Source: CAZLMG01 sp964560765 (GTDB lineage Bacteria; Bdellovibrionota_B; Oligoflexia; Oligoflexales; CAZLMG01). From it: a stretch of 64,000 bases of DNA. The DNA lies in the NCBI GenBank assembly GCA_964560765.1, contig CAZLMG010000015.1, positions 38,085-102,084 on the forward strand, read 5' to 3'. A model generated the notes under the pieces. That model ran no database searches. It worked only from the letters and a program-made list of their open reading frames with translations, and was not told the DNA's origin. Shown one piece after another: positions 38,181 through 47,015 of this stretch. How positions within the stretch are numbered: the first letter of the stretch is position 1; the number at the start of each line of letters is the position of its first letter. The translations under genes were made by a program, and so were the position numbers.

Positions 38181-39059
38181 ATGTTGCAGAAGGGCGGGCA
38201 AAACTCGCCGGGCGATGAGGCGCCCCAAGACATGGAATCCATCGAGAGCGTTTGCCAAATTACCGATTACCGTCAGATTTTGCGCTATGAGCTGGCGCAG
38301 CGTCAGGGCCGGAATCCCGGTTACTCTTTGCGGGCCTTTGCCCGGGATCTGCGCGTTTCCGTCTCCATGCTGAGCGATGTTCTGAACGGCAAACATGGCT
38401 TTTCTGCCCGCGCCGCCAACAAAGTCGCCGCGGCCATGGACCTGCGACCGCACGAGGCAGAGTATTTCTGTGACTTGGTGGAGTGTACGGAGGGTCGGAC
38501 CGAGGAGGCTCGCGCTGCGGCCCAGGCGCGCTTGCGCAAACACCAAGAGCATTCTGCCTTCACCGAAATGCAGCTGGATGCTTTTCATGTGGTCGCCGAC
38601 TGGTATCACATGGCGATCTTGGATTTGATGGCCTTTTCCAGCTTTCGTGATGACCCCCAGTGGATTGCCAAGCATCTTAAAATCACCGCCATCGAGGCGC
38701 AGGAAGCTCTCTTACGTCTTTTGCGCCTCGGAATGATTCAGCGTACGTCGGACGGGTTGCGCGAATCGACAAAGTTTAGTCAAGTTGGTCAGGATACGCC
38801 ATCGGCAGCGATCCGGCGATTTCATGAGCAGATGCTGCTGAAGGCGCGCCAGGCACTGTTGGAGCAGCATGTGGATGATCGGGAGTTCACCACGGCCGTC
38901 GTTCCGATTGCCGCAGAAGATATGCCGCGCATTAAAGCGCGTATTCGTGAGTTTCAACGAGATTTGATTTTAAGTCTGGCGCGAGTGCCGAAAAAGAATC
39001 GGCTCTGCACGTTTGCCATCCAGTTTTTCAAGATTTGCGATGAGGAGTCCTTACATTGA
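38181..39059 (+). CDS. TIGR02147-family DNA-binding regulator (DUF4423)
   Basis: 292 residues. The N-terminal block DYRQILRYELAQRQGRNPGYSLRAFARDLRVSVSMLSDVLNGKHGFS (about 29-74) is an HTH of the kind seen at the start of TIGR02147 proteins, and the rest (AFTEMQLDAFHVVADWYHMAILDLM, near 130-155) matches the DUF4423 domain. This family is common in Bdellovibrionota and Fibrobacteres and often sits next to secreted-protein genes. A second in-frame ATG at 38232 is possible, with GAGG upstream. The last four bases overlap the TTG of the next gene, so the regulator and the metallopeptidase-Kelch protein are coupled. Cytoplasmic. Confidence 0.85.
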   Translation: MLQKGGQNSPGDEAPQDMESIESVCQITDYRQILRYELAQRQGRNPGYSLRAFARDLRVSVSMLSDVLNGKHGFSARAANKVAAAMDLRPHEAEYFCDLVECTEGRTEEARAAAQARLRKHQEHSAFTEMQLDAFHVVADWYHMAILDLMAFSSFRDDPQWIAKHLKITAIEAQEALLRLLRLGMIQRTSDGLRESTKFSQVGQDTPSAAIRRFHEQMLLKARQALLEQHVDDREFTTAVVPIAAEDMPRIKARIREFQRDLILSLARVPKKNRLCTFAIQFFKICDEESLH

Positions 39060-40864
39060 TCCGCTCAATCTTTGGTTTGATCTTGGCAGTACTGATCAGC
39101 GAGAGCGCTTGGGCCGGCGACGGGCGTATCGTCGGCAATGGGTCCGATATTCGCGAAATGATGTTTCGCAAGGCAAAGGTTGAAGCCGCCAATCGCGTCG
39201 GCAAGGTGCAGTTGAATCAACACCTTCTCAAGATCGGTAGCCAGGTGCCGAAAAACGTTGCCGCCATGCTGCAAGCGACGGACTTACTGGAAAAACTCGC
39301 TATCGACATTTTGAGCAGTCCGCACTTTTACGACACCAAGGAGCGGACCCATTGTGCCTGGACCAATGATCCCGATCCTGCATTGACACCGCCGGGTCTG
39401 AACACGATCCGCATTTCTTTGCCGACCTGCGGACCGTTTCTCGAGCAAGAAGGTCGTACTTACGCCATTCGTACACTCATGCATGAATCTGTGCATCATT
39501 TGCTGCGCGACCAGTCGTTTCGTAATCGATTGGGTGTTGTGTTTCTTGGCGAGCCATACGAGCAGTATGAGCAAGAAGAGATCTACTGCGACCAAGTTGC
39601 CGAATTGATCATGGATTCATTCGAGCGGGTGGTTGAGGCTGGAACGCCCCACTGGTCGGATATCTCTGTCGATCATCAACTCGACGAGCGCGGATTTCAC
39701 ACGGCCCTCTGGACCGGCAGAACGGGCGATGCACGGTCGTCCGAGCGTCTCTTGATTTGGGGCGGATGCCGCGAGACGCCCAACGCCCTTTACGGCTGTG
39801 CCACTTATTTTAATGACGGCGCTCTCTATGATCCGGAGCATGATAAGTGGGACATGATTTCCAAGGTTGGTGCTCCCGAGGGGCGCATTGAACACGCCTC
39901 GGCCTGGTCAGAAGATCGTGGATTAATCGAACAGCGCCACAAGCTTTTCGTCTGGGGTGGGTGTGCCGATGGTGACGGCTGTACACGTTATCTCGATTCC
40001 GGTGGCGTATTGGATCCGGCAACAAGGCTTTGGACCCCAACGACAGCGGCGGGTGAGGCCCCCAGCGCCCGTAGCAACCATACGGCCGTTTGGTCGGGGC
40101 ATGAGTATCTCGTTTGGGGAGGGAGCTTTGGGGCGCACACTCCAGGACAAAAGGCCATCGCTCACAATGATGGTGCCGCCTACGATCCCGTTCGCCAAAC
40201 TTGGCGCCAGATTCCGGCTGCGCCTATTGCCGGCCGCAGCTTTCACACGGCGATCTGGACGGGGGAAACGGGCAACCGAGTCACGGCCAACAAGATGCTG
40301 GTCTGGGGTGGTTGCGATGTTGAGGAGTATATTTACTGCAAAGAACACTATAACGACGGAGCCCTGTACGATCCAAAAACCCGTGAGTGGACGCCACTGA
40401 CCACTACTGGGGCAAACCCAACGGCTCGCCGTCTGCACGCCAGTGTACACATCGCAGAGCACAACGCCCTGGTGGTTTGGGGTGGTCAGCGTGCCAGCCG
40501 GTATCTGGGCGACGGCGCCATACTCGATTTAGGCACATTGTCCTGGCAGCCGATGAAGATGCCTGGGCCAGCCAAACGTGCGCGTCATTCCATGGTATGG
40601 ACGGGAGATCATCTCATTGTCTTTGGCGGCGAAACATCCGTGCATGAATATGCCGAGGATATAGGCGTTTTCACGTTTCCCGAAGCGGGTCGTAGCAGTG
40701 GGCGCTGGGACAGCCCCGGGCTCGACGCGATGCCGCTTAAGGTCAAGAACCACGGCGCGGCTTGGACTCCATTTGGAATGATGATTTGGGGCGGGCAGAC
40801 GGATCGGCGTGCTTTTGAAAACATTGGTGCGATCTTTGATCCCGGGGAAATGCTGGAGAACTAG
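39056..40864 (+). CDS. Exported HExxH peptidase-like domain with Kelch-type beta-propeller
   Basis: 602 residues from TTG 39056, with GAGGAG nine bases upstream and a TTGA overlap with the regulator gene. The signal peptide (1-20) ends SAWA. The N-terminal domain (about 25-205) has LMHESVHHLL with His143-Glu-Ser-Val-His147, a zinc-peptidase type motif, and two later Glu/Asp candidates for a third ligand (EEIYCDQVAEL). The C-terminal part (215-600) has seven WGG/FGG blade motifs (LLIWGG, LFVWGG, YLVWGG, MLVWGG, LVVWGG, LIVFGG, MMIWGG), as in a Kelch-like seven-bladed propeller. Probably surface or periplasmic, binding or cutting a partner. Confidence 0.8.
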   Translation: MIRSIFGLILAVLISESAWAGDGRIVGNGSDIREMMFRKAKVEAANRVGKVQLNQHLLKIGSQVPKNVAAMLQATDLLEKLAIDILSSPHFYDTKERTHCAWTNDPDPALTPPGLNTIRISLPTCGPFLEQEGRTYAIRTLMHESVHHLLRDQSFRNRLGVVFLGEPYEQYEQEEIYCDQVAELIMDSFERVVEAGTPHWSDISVDHQLDERGFHTALWTGRTGDARSSERLLIWGGCRETPNALYGCATYFNDGALYDPEHDKWDMISKVGAPEGRIEHASAWSEDRGLIEQRHKLFVWGGCADGDGCTRYLDSGGVLDPATRLWTPTTAAGEAPSARSNHTAVWSGHEYLVWGGSFGAHTPGQKAIAHNDGAAYDPVRQTWRQIPAAPIAGRSFHTAIWTGETGNRVTANKMLVWGGCDVEEYIYCKEHYNDGALYDPKTREWTPLTTTGANPTARRLHASVHIAEHNALVVWGGQRASRYLGDGAILDLGTLSWQPMKMPGPAKRARHSMVWTGDHLIVFGGETSVHEYAEDIGVFTFPEAGRSSGRWDSPGLDAMPLKVKNHGAAWTPFGMMIWGGQTDRRAFENIGAIFDPGEMLEN

Positions 40865-40876
40865 AGAATTCCGAGC

Positions 40877-42154
40877 TCAGTCGCGACGCAAGGTATTGCC
40901 TTGCATGCGCGTCGCGATGCGCGAGTTCTCGTTCTTCAGGTCGTGATAGGCCCAGAACGCTTCGGCTGCTAAGTTCGGGCCTTTGATGTGCCACAGGTCT
41001 TCCAGAACGACAACCGCTGCCACTGCGATTTCCGGTCGGTCCACCGGCATATAGCCTGCAAACCAAGTATTGATGCCGACGGGGGCTTTGCCGGACAGGG
41101 TGCCCGTCTTGCCGCCGACCAGATGCCGAATGCGCGCATGGCGGCCCCGACGAAAGGCGAAACTAGCCGTTCCGCCCCGCACGGTATCAATAGAGACATC
41201 CCGCAGGTTGGCGGCCGTTTCAGCGCTGATCATGCGAGGCAATCCTTGCGCCTCCCAGGGAGCGATTTGCATGGGGCCAGGAGTAGCTGGGTCCGTCGCC
41301 AGCGGCGTGTTCGCAAACAGGCGCAGAGGAATGGCAACGCCGTCGTTAGCGATCACGGTAGATAGCCAAGCCACGTGCGCTGCGGAGGTGCCGACGCGAC
41401 CAAAGCCAGCGCCAAATCGCCCAACCGTATGCACGCTGGCGCTTCTTGCGGCTGGTGAGCCGAGTGGGCTTGACTCTGTGGCAAAGTCGGCGGGCACTGC
41501 CTGATCCCAACCTAGACGTTTGGCAAACTCGACGACGGGGCTAAGGCCAAGGTGGTTAACGATGATTTTGGCGAAATAGCCGTTGCAACTTTGTCCATAC
41601 GCACGGCGGAGGGTCATGTTGTAGCGCGATCCGGGCAAATCATCACGCATCCAAACGCCCGTGCTGCGCACGTCGGCGCACCCGCCCCAAAGCGGCATTG
41701 AGGTGGCGCCGTCCATCCCGCCCAGCTCCATGCCGGCAGCTGAAACTACCGTCTTGAATAACGAGGCAGCTGGAAAGCCGGCATAAATGGCAGAATGGTG
41801 GGCGCTGCCCCACTTTGCCGGCGGGCGTCCTTGTACCATAGCTAAGATATTGCCAGTTGCCGTCTCGACGACGACGACCGCAGCAATCGGGTTGCCGGCG
41901 TCGCGCAGGAACTTGGTCAGATACATCTGTAGCTTGGGGTTGATTGTGGTGACTCGCGTCCGGCCATCACTGTCGGCGATCAACAGCGGACGATCAAACT
42001 CCTCAACTGGAGGTAGCTCTACGGGAATGGAAATACGGGGAGGGGGCTTTAACCCTTGGTTGGCCCGAGCGGCGCTCGGTGCATAGGCCCGTAATCCTGC
42101 AACGAAGACGAAGCAGGTAGCGGCAGTAAAAAGAACTGGCTTCCAGGCGATCAT
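40877..42154 (-). CDS. Penicillin-binding transpeptidase-domain protein
   Basis: 425 residues with one N-terminal anchor (about 5-24). The acyl-enzyme motif is Ser131-LFK134 in PAASLFKTVV, the second is SCN at 189-191, and KTG is at 349-351 (LVGGKTGTLSG). No glycosyltransferase and no PBP dimerisation domain is seen, so the protein is mainly a transpeptidase domain, like the core of the PbpA/FtsI family. The mature region faces the periplasm and should cross-link or trim peptidoglycan peptides. It is convergent with the Kelch gene and divergent from the LptF/G gene. Confidence 0.88.
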   Translation of the reverse strand: MIAWKPVLFTAATCFVFVAGLRAYAPSAARANQGLKPPPRISIPVELPPVEEFDRPLLIADSDGRTRVTTINPKLQMYLTKFLRDAGNPIAAVVVVETATGNILAMVQGRPPAKWGSAHHSAIYAGFPAASLFKTVVSAAGMELGGMDGATSMPLWGGCADVRSTGVWMRDDLPGSRYNMTLRRAYGQSCNGYFAKIIVNHLGLSPVVEFAKRLGWDQAVPADFATESSPLGSPAARSASVHTVGRFGAGFGRVGTSAAHVAWLSTVIANDGVAIPLRLFANTPLATDPATPGPMQIAPWEAQGLPRMISAETAANLRDVSIDTVRGGTASFAFRRGRHARIRHLVGGKTGTLSGKAPVGINTWFAGYMPVDRPEIAVAAVVVLEDLWHIKGPNLAAEAFWAYHDLKNENSRIATRMQGNTLRRD

Positions 42155-42226
42155 TGACGAACATCATCCTCATCACCACAGCGGGGGGCGAAGCTGCGGG
42201 ACCACGCGAACGACTCGTAAGCTGAC

Positions 42227-42256
42227 TTGAACTCAGCTATGATTGTACCTTATAGC
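42227..42256 (+). promoter_or_regulatory. Candidate promoter for the LptF/G gene
   Basis: TTGAAC (42227-42232) and TATAGC (42251-42256) separated by 18 bases, both with partial match to consensus. It is about 55 bases before the best start of the permease gene. Confidence 0.4.
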
Positions 42257-42311
42257 GATGATTCGTAAAAGTTAAAATGGGTTACGGTCAGCATTCGGTT
42301 CGGGGGGTCGC

Positions 42312-43535
42312 ATTCTCATCCAGCGCTACTTACTGAAGGAAGTCGTTCCACAGTTTTTCACGACATTGTGCGTGATCAGCGCGGTGTTGGTCATTTCCCA
42401 ATTAGTACGCATTTCCGAAGTTCTCATCAATTTTGGTATTTCCCTCGAGAACGTCTTATTACCCTTTCTCTTCATCATTCTACCGTTCCTAACCTTCACC
42501 ATTCCTATGTCGTACATGTTCGCGGTGATGGTGGGTTTTAGCCGATTGAGTTCCGACGGTGAATATTCGGCATTGTTGGCATCTGGTTATTCCTTGGGTC
42601 GTGCGGCGATACCGATCCTGGCGGTGGGCGGTCTTTTGTATGGTGTTGGGGTTTACTGCGCTGCCAATTTGGAGCCGTGGGGACGCCGGGAGTTGGTCAA
42701 CTTCTATCATCGCAAAGCGCAGACAGAGCTGGATCATCTTCTGCGCTATCGCTTGCAGTCTGGGGTGTTCGTCGAAGATTTCATTGGTTACGTTATTTAT
42801 GCGGAGAAAGTTTCGGCCGATCACTCGCAGCTGGAGAACGTGATGGTGGCGCCGGGCGACCGGCTGAAGGGAGTCAGTCCATTTACGTTGTTGGCGCCTT
42901 CCGCAACCGTTACGGGTTCGGTCGAACGCGGTGACCTTAGAATGAGCTTCAATTACGGCGTCATCTATACGGATATGACGCCAAGCGGCAAGTCGTCGGT
43001 CATTAAGTTTCGACGCGCGGATCTGGATATTCTGCGCATCTTTCAGGATCAGATTTTTGGTGCCGAGTCGGCCGAGGACGACTATCGTAGTTTTTCGCCG
43101 ATTGAGCTTTGGAAGCACCTGGGAGTACTGGAGGTAACCGCAGAATCCGAGCGGCAGAAGTCTGAGTATCGAAAGGCTCGCTACCTCTTTCACTATCGAA
43201 TTGCCACCCCCTTTGCGGTTATTGTTCTGGCGCTTTTTGCCTTGGTCTTTGGCGTCCAAGATCAGCGCAGCGGTCGAGGTTCGGCCTGGACCATGACCAT
43301 CATCACGATCGTCATGACCTACGTGCTATTGATGAGTTTCAAGTGGCTGGCAGAGGGTGGGCACATGGCGGCGCCCATTGCGGCATGGGTTCCCAATGTG
43401 ATTTTGGCCGCAGTCGCCGGCTTCATGGTTTTTCAGAAAAACCGATTACCGCCCGGTGAGCCAACTCTGAGTTGGCACAATTTGCCTTTAGTGGGCTCCT
43501 CCAGACGCCGGCGTCTCGCCGAGAATTTACCATAA
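42312..43535 (+). CDS. LptF/LptG-family LPS export permease
   Basis: About 407 residues if it begins at 42312. Six membrane helices: three at the N-terminus (through LVISQLV, LLPFLFIILPFLTF, AIPILAVGGLLYGV), a periplasmic beta-jellyroll-like middle (about 130-270) and three at the C-terminus. The family N-terminus ILIQRYLLKEVVPQFF is open from codon ATT 42312, but no ATG, GTG or TTG precedes it in frame. The next TTG, at 42366, would remove part of that conserved start. A G-rich stretch (GGGGGG at 42302-42307) just upstream could be a ribosome site for an AUU start, or a homopolymer frameshift. It extracts LPS from the inner membrane with LptB. Whether it is LptF or LptG cannot be told here. 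Confidence 0.82.
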   Translation: MLIQRYLLKEVVPQFFTTLCVISAVLVISQLVRISEVLINFGISLENVLLPFLFIILPFLTFTIPMSYMFAVMVGFSRLSSDGEYSALLASGYSLGRAAIPILAVGGLLYGVGVYCAANLEPWGRRELVNFYHRKAQTELDHLLRYRLQSGVFVEDFIGYVIYAEKVSADHSQLENVMVAPGDRLKGVSPFTLLAPSATVTGSVERGDLRMSFNYGVIYTDMTPSGKSSVIKFRRADLDILRIFQDQIFGAESAEDDYRSFSPIELWKHLGVLEVTAESERQKSEYRKARYLFHYRIATPFAVIVLALFALVFGVQDQRSGRGSAWTMTIITIVMTYVLLMSFKWLAEGGHMAAPIAAWVPNVILAAVAGFMVFQKNRLPPGEPTLSWHNLPLVGSSRRRRLAENLP

Positions 43536-43606
43536 CCAGCTGAGTGCTTTGATGTTTTCCTGCCGGCGGCTGGTTGTGGCTGAAACGCGGACTCTAACAT
43601 TCTTAG

Positions 43607-43661
43607 TTTCCATGTGGGCGTAATAAACCTATAATCTACGGCTTATTGAAGCCTGGCTTCA
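43607..43661 (+). promoter_or_regulatory. Promoter with palindromic operator for fabF-pdh operon
   Basis: TTTCCA (43607-43612), 17-base spacer, perfect TATAAT (43630-43635). From 43647 to 43661 lies TGAAGCC-T-GGCTTCA, a 7-base-arm inverted repeat at about +5 to +20 relative to the expected start site. That position suits a repressor operator. The fabF ATG follows at 43677. Confidence 0.65.
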
Positions 43662-43676
43662 TCGTTGGAGACGCCC

Positions 43677-44921
43677 ATGAGACGAGTGGTAATTACGGGT
43701 TTAGGCATCGCTGCCCCTACGGGTAACAATATCGAAACGGCATGGCAAAATGCGTTGGCTGGTCGCACTGGAATTGGCGCGATCAAATTATTCGATCCTA
43801 GTAACTTGTCCGTTCGCATCGCAGGCGAAGTGCAGGATTTGGAAGCGCACGCGGCGCGTGTGATCGAAGCCAAAGAGTGCAATCGTGCGACGCGTTTTAT
43901 CAAGCTGGCCATGGTCGCGGGTGATGAGGCGGTCAAGGATTCAGGATTGCGATTTGAAACCAGTCGCACCGAACGTTGGGGATGCTCTGTAGGTGTGGGG
44001 CTCGGGGGCTTGAGTGATATCGAAGAGAACACCAAGATTCTCGAAGGGCAAGGTCCGCGTCGCGTATCTCCCTTTTTCATTCCCTATACCATTCCCAACA
44101 TGGCAGCCGGGATGATTTCCAAGTACTACAATCTGAAAGGTCCGAACATCTGTCCGACCACGGCCTGTGCCAGTGGCACGCACGGCGTCGGCGAAGCTTG
44201 GCTTTACATTACCCAAGGTTTGGCAGATGTGATGGTTGCCGGTGGCGCCGAGTCTGCCATCAGCCCCTTGGGAATCACCGCCTTTGCGAATATGAAGGCG
44301 CTGAGCACCGCTAACGATCATCCCGAAACGGCATCGCGTCCTTTTGACAAAGACCGTGACGGTTTTGTCATGGGAGAAGGTGCCGGCATCTTGGTTTTGG
44401 AAGAGATGCAGCATGCCGTCAACCGTGGTGCCAAGATTTATGCGGAAGTTGTTGGCTATGGGATGTCGGGTGATGCCTTTCACATCACCGCGCCGGCGCC
44501 AGAGGGTGAGGGTGCCGAGCGTTGCATGCGTTTGGCGTTGGCCAGTGGCAATATTCCAGCTGAGGAAGTGGATCACATCAATGCTCACGGAACTTCAACA
44601 AAGCTGAACGATTGGTACGAAAGCCTGGCGATTGAACGCGTTTTCGATAAGTCAGCTTCTGATATCAGCATCTGCTCAACCAAAGGTGTGACGGGACATT
44701 GTCTTGGCGCCGCCGGCGGTATTGAAGCGGTATACATGGCTATGTCGGTGAGTCGGTCAACCGTACCGCCGACGGCAAATTACAAAACTCCTGATCCGGA
44801 TTGTCGCTTGAATTATACGGTCGATGGACCGCGTCAGCGCGATATCCGCTATGCAATGTCAAACTCTTTTGGATTTGGTGGTACCAATGCCTCGATCGTC
44901 TTCAAAAAGTACAACAGCTAA
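43677..44921 (+). CDS. fabF: 3-oxoacyl-ACP synthase II
   Basis: 414 residues from ATG 43677, with GGAG seven bases upstream. The active-site Cys164 is in TACASGTHG and the two His residues are in NAHGTST near 304 and KGVTGHCLGAAGG near 341. The length and GFGGTNAS C-terminal block fit a KAS II. It condenses malonyl-ACP with long acyl-ACPs in fatty-acid elongation. The last 35 bases overlap the start of pdhA, so it is first in an operon with the pyruvate dehydrogenase genes, which supply its acetyl-CoA. Confidence 0.96.
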   Translation: MRRVVITGLGIAAPTGNNIETAWQNALAGRTGIGAIKLFDPSNLSVRIAGEVQDLEAHAARVIEAKECNRATRFIKLAMVAGDEAVKDSGLRFETSRTERWGCSVGVGLGGLSDIEENTKILEGQGPRRVSPFFIPYTIPNMAAGMISKYYNLKGPNICPTTACASGTHGVGEAWLYITQGLADVMVAGGAESAISPLGITAFANMKALSTANDHPETASRPFDKDRDGFVMGEGAGILVLEEMQHAVNRGAKIYAEVVGYGMSGDAFHITAPAPEGEGAERCMRLALASGNIPAEEVDHINAHGTSTKLNDWYESLAIERVFDKSASDISICSTKGVTGHCLGAAGGIEAVYMAMSVSRSTVPPTANYKTPDPDCRLNYTVDGPRQRDIRYAMSNSFGFGGTNASIVFKKYNS

Positions 44922-45930
44922 TGGCAAGGGGCCAAAGGCCGTGCCCCACCTAGCTGCTGCGCCCGACTCGAACTTGAGCAAAGACCTGGCTCTGTCCATG
45001 TACAAGACAATGGTCTTCTTTCGCCGTTTTGAAGAGCAAGTTCTGCGTGCTTACACTAACGGCAAATTTGCTGGATTCTGCCATTTGCACATTGGCCAAG
45101 AAGCGCTGGCCGTTGGCGTGCAGAATAATTTGCGCGACTCGGACTACATGATTTCCGGTTATCGCTCGCATACGCAAGCTATCGGTAAAGGCATTGCCCC
45201 AGAAGCGGTGATGGCTGAACTGTTTGGCAAGGTCGACGGCGCGGTGATGGGTAAGGGCGGATCCATGCACATGTTCAGCAAGGAAAAGCGCTTTTTGGGC
45301 GGTCACGGTATTGTTGGTGGGCAGGTGCCTTTGGCTGCTGGTGTTGGCTTTGCTATCAAGTATCGCAACGAAGACGATATCTGCGTTTGCTACCTGGGCG
45401 ATGCGGCATCCAACCAAGGCCAGTTTTTTGAAGCGCTGAATATGGCCGCTACCTGGGCTTTGCCGGTGCTGTTTATCATCGAAAACAACAAGTACGGTAT
45501 GGGCACCGACATTCGTCGCACCACCAGTGTCGATCACTTGTGGAAGCGGGCATTGGCGTTTGATATGGATCATGGTGATGTGGACGGCATGGACGCAACG
45601 GCTGTTTATAACTGCGTCCATAGCATCGTCAGCAAGATGCGCCAGGACAAACGCCCGTTTTTACTCGAAGCCAACACCTATCGCTATCGCGGGCACTCGG
45701 TTTCTGATCCTGGTACTTACCGCACGAAAGAAGAAGTGGCCAAGTACCAGGAGCGTGATCCCATCAAACAACTTGGACAGTTGTTGGTAACTTCGGGATT
45801 TGCGACGGAGGAGGAGCTGACGGTATGGGACAAGGAAGCCAGAGCGCAAGCGAAGAAATGTGAGGAGTTTGCTGACAACTCGCCACAACCGGATTTGTCG
45901 TTGGCATGGGCACATAATTACGCGGACTAA
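44887..45930 (+). CDS. pdhA: Pyruvate dehydrogenase E1 component, alpha subunit
   Basis: 347 residues from ATG 44887, within the fabF 3' end; GGTGG lies five bases upstream. The TPP/Mg motif is GDAASNQGQFFEALNMAATW near 175-195, with GHGIVGGQVPLAAG near 142-155 and the phospho-loop-like YRYRGHSVSDPGTYR near 265-280. With the beta subunit it decarboxylates pyruvate and reduces the lipoyl group of E2. Cytoplasmic. pdhB starts 41 bases later. Confidence 0.95.
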   Translation: MPRSSSKSTTANGKGPKAVPHLAAAPDSNLSKDLALSMYKTMVFFRRFEEQVLRAYTNGKFAGFCHLHIGQEALAVGVQNNLRDSDYMISGYRSHTQAIGKGIAPEAVMAELFGKVDGAVMGKGGSMHMFSKEKRFLGGHGIVGGQVPLAAGVGFAIKYRNEDDICVCYLGDAASNQGQFFEALNMAATWALPVLFIIENNKYGMGTDIRRTTSVDHLWKRALAFDMDHGDVDGMDATAVYNCVHSIVSKMRQDKRPFLLEANTYRYRGHSVSDPGTYRTKEEVAKYQERDPIKQLGQLLVTSGFATEEELTVWDKEARAQAKKCEEFADNSPQPDLSLAWAHNYAD

Positions 45931-45971
45931 AAAATTTTGAGTGACGCACATGGCGTCGTTGGAGATGGATT

Positions 45972-46952
45972 ATGGCGGTGTTGCAGTTTCGGGAAGCCTT
46001 AGGCCAGGCGATGATTGAAGAAATGGAGCGAGATCCTAGCGTCTTTCTCATGGGTGAGGAAGTTGCCAAATATGATGGCGCGTACAAAGTCTCGAAGGGC
46101 ATGCTTGATCGATTCGGCCCTGGCCGCGTTTGGGATTCGCCGATTTCTGAGAATGGCTTTGCCGGTTTAGGCGTAGGGGCTGCCATGGCGGGCCTACGTC
46201 CCGTGATCGAAATGATGACGTGGAATTTTGGCATCCAGGCATTCGATCAGATCGTCAATCATGCGGCGAAAATGCTGTATATGAGTGCCGGTCAGTTTCC
46301 CATTCCTATCGTCTTTCGTGGGCCGAACGGCAGCGCGCACATGCTTGGAAGTCAACACTCACAATTTCTTGAGCCCATGCTTACCAACGTTCCTGGTTTG
46401 AAAGTCGTGGCACCATCAACGCCGTACGATGGCAAAGGTCTATTGAAGAGCGCCATTCGCGATAACAATCCCGTCATCTTCATGGAGCGGGAAATCATGT
46501 ATGCAGATAAGGGTGAAGTGCCGGATGGCGAGTATCTGATTCCGTTGGGCGTCGCAGATGTGAAGCGTCCGGGTACGGATGTGACGATTGTCGCTTGGAG
46601 CAAAGCGGTGAAGGAGTCTTTGGCGGCGGCTGAGGTTTTGGCGAATCAGGGTATTCAAGTGGAGTTGGTCGATCCACGCACGTTGCAGCCTCTAGATACG
46701 GAAACGATTTTTCGTTCGGTACGGAAGACGCATCGGGTTGTGATCGTCGAAGAAGCATGGCCGTTTGCGTCGGTTGGTTCGGAAATCTCCGATCAGATTC
46801 AGCGTCACTGCTTTGATGAATTGGATGCGCCCGTCGCCCGGGTTACTGGCGGTTTTACGTCTGCGCCTTACAACGAAGCGCTGGAGCACGAGGTTTTTCC
46901 AACTGTCGAGCGCATCGTCGAAGCGGTACGGCAAACGATGTATTTGGATTAA
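45972..46952 (+). CDS. pdhB: Pyruvate dehydrogenase E1 component, beta subunit
   Basis: 326 residues, normal for the family. Blocks typical of E1 beta are EALGQAMIEEMERDP at the start, SENGFAGLGVGAAMAG near 58-73, NHAAKMLYMSAGQ near 95-108, RGPNGSAHMLGSQHSQ near 119 and ALDTETIF-like region DPRTLQPLDTETI near 234. It completes the heterotetrameric E1 with PdhA and binds TPP at the subunit interface. GGAG before the ATG. pdhC begins 63 bases after the stop. Confidence 0.95.
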   Translation: MAVLQFREALGQAMIEEMERDPSVFLMGEEVAKYDGAYKVSKGMLDRFGPGRVWDSPISENGFAGLGVGAAMAGLRPVIEMMTWNFGIQAFDQIVNHAAKMLYMSAGQFPIPIVFRGPNGSAHMLGSQHSQFLEPMLTNVPGLKVVAPSTPYDGKGLLKSAIRDNNPVIFMEREIMYADKGEVPDGEYLIPLGVADVKRPGTDVTIVAWSKAVKESLAAAEVLANQGIQVELVDPRTLQPLDTETIFRSVRKTHRVVIVEEAWPFASVGSEISDQIQRHCFDELDAPVARVTGGFTSAPYNEALEHEVFPTVERIVEAVRQTMYLD

Positions 46953-47015
46953 TTGGGACCAGATTTAGATTCGAAAATCACGGCGCAATTTGCGTCAAGA
47001 AAAGGGCGAGAGTCG

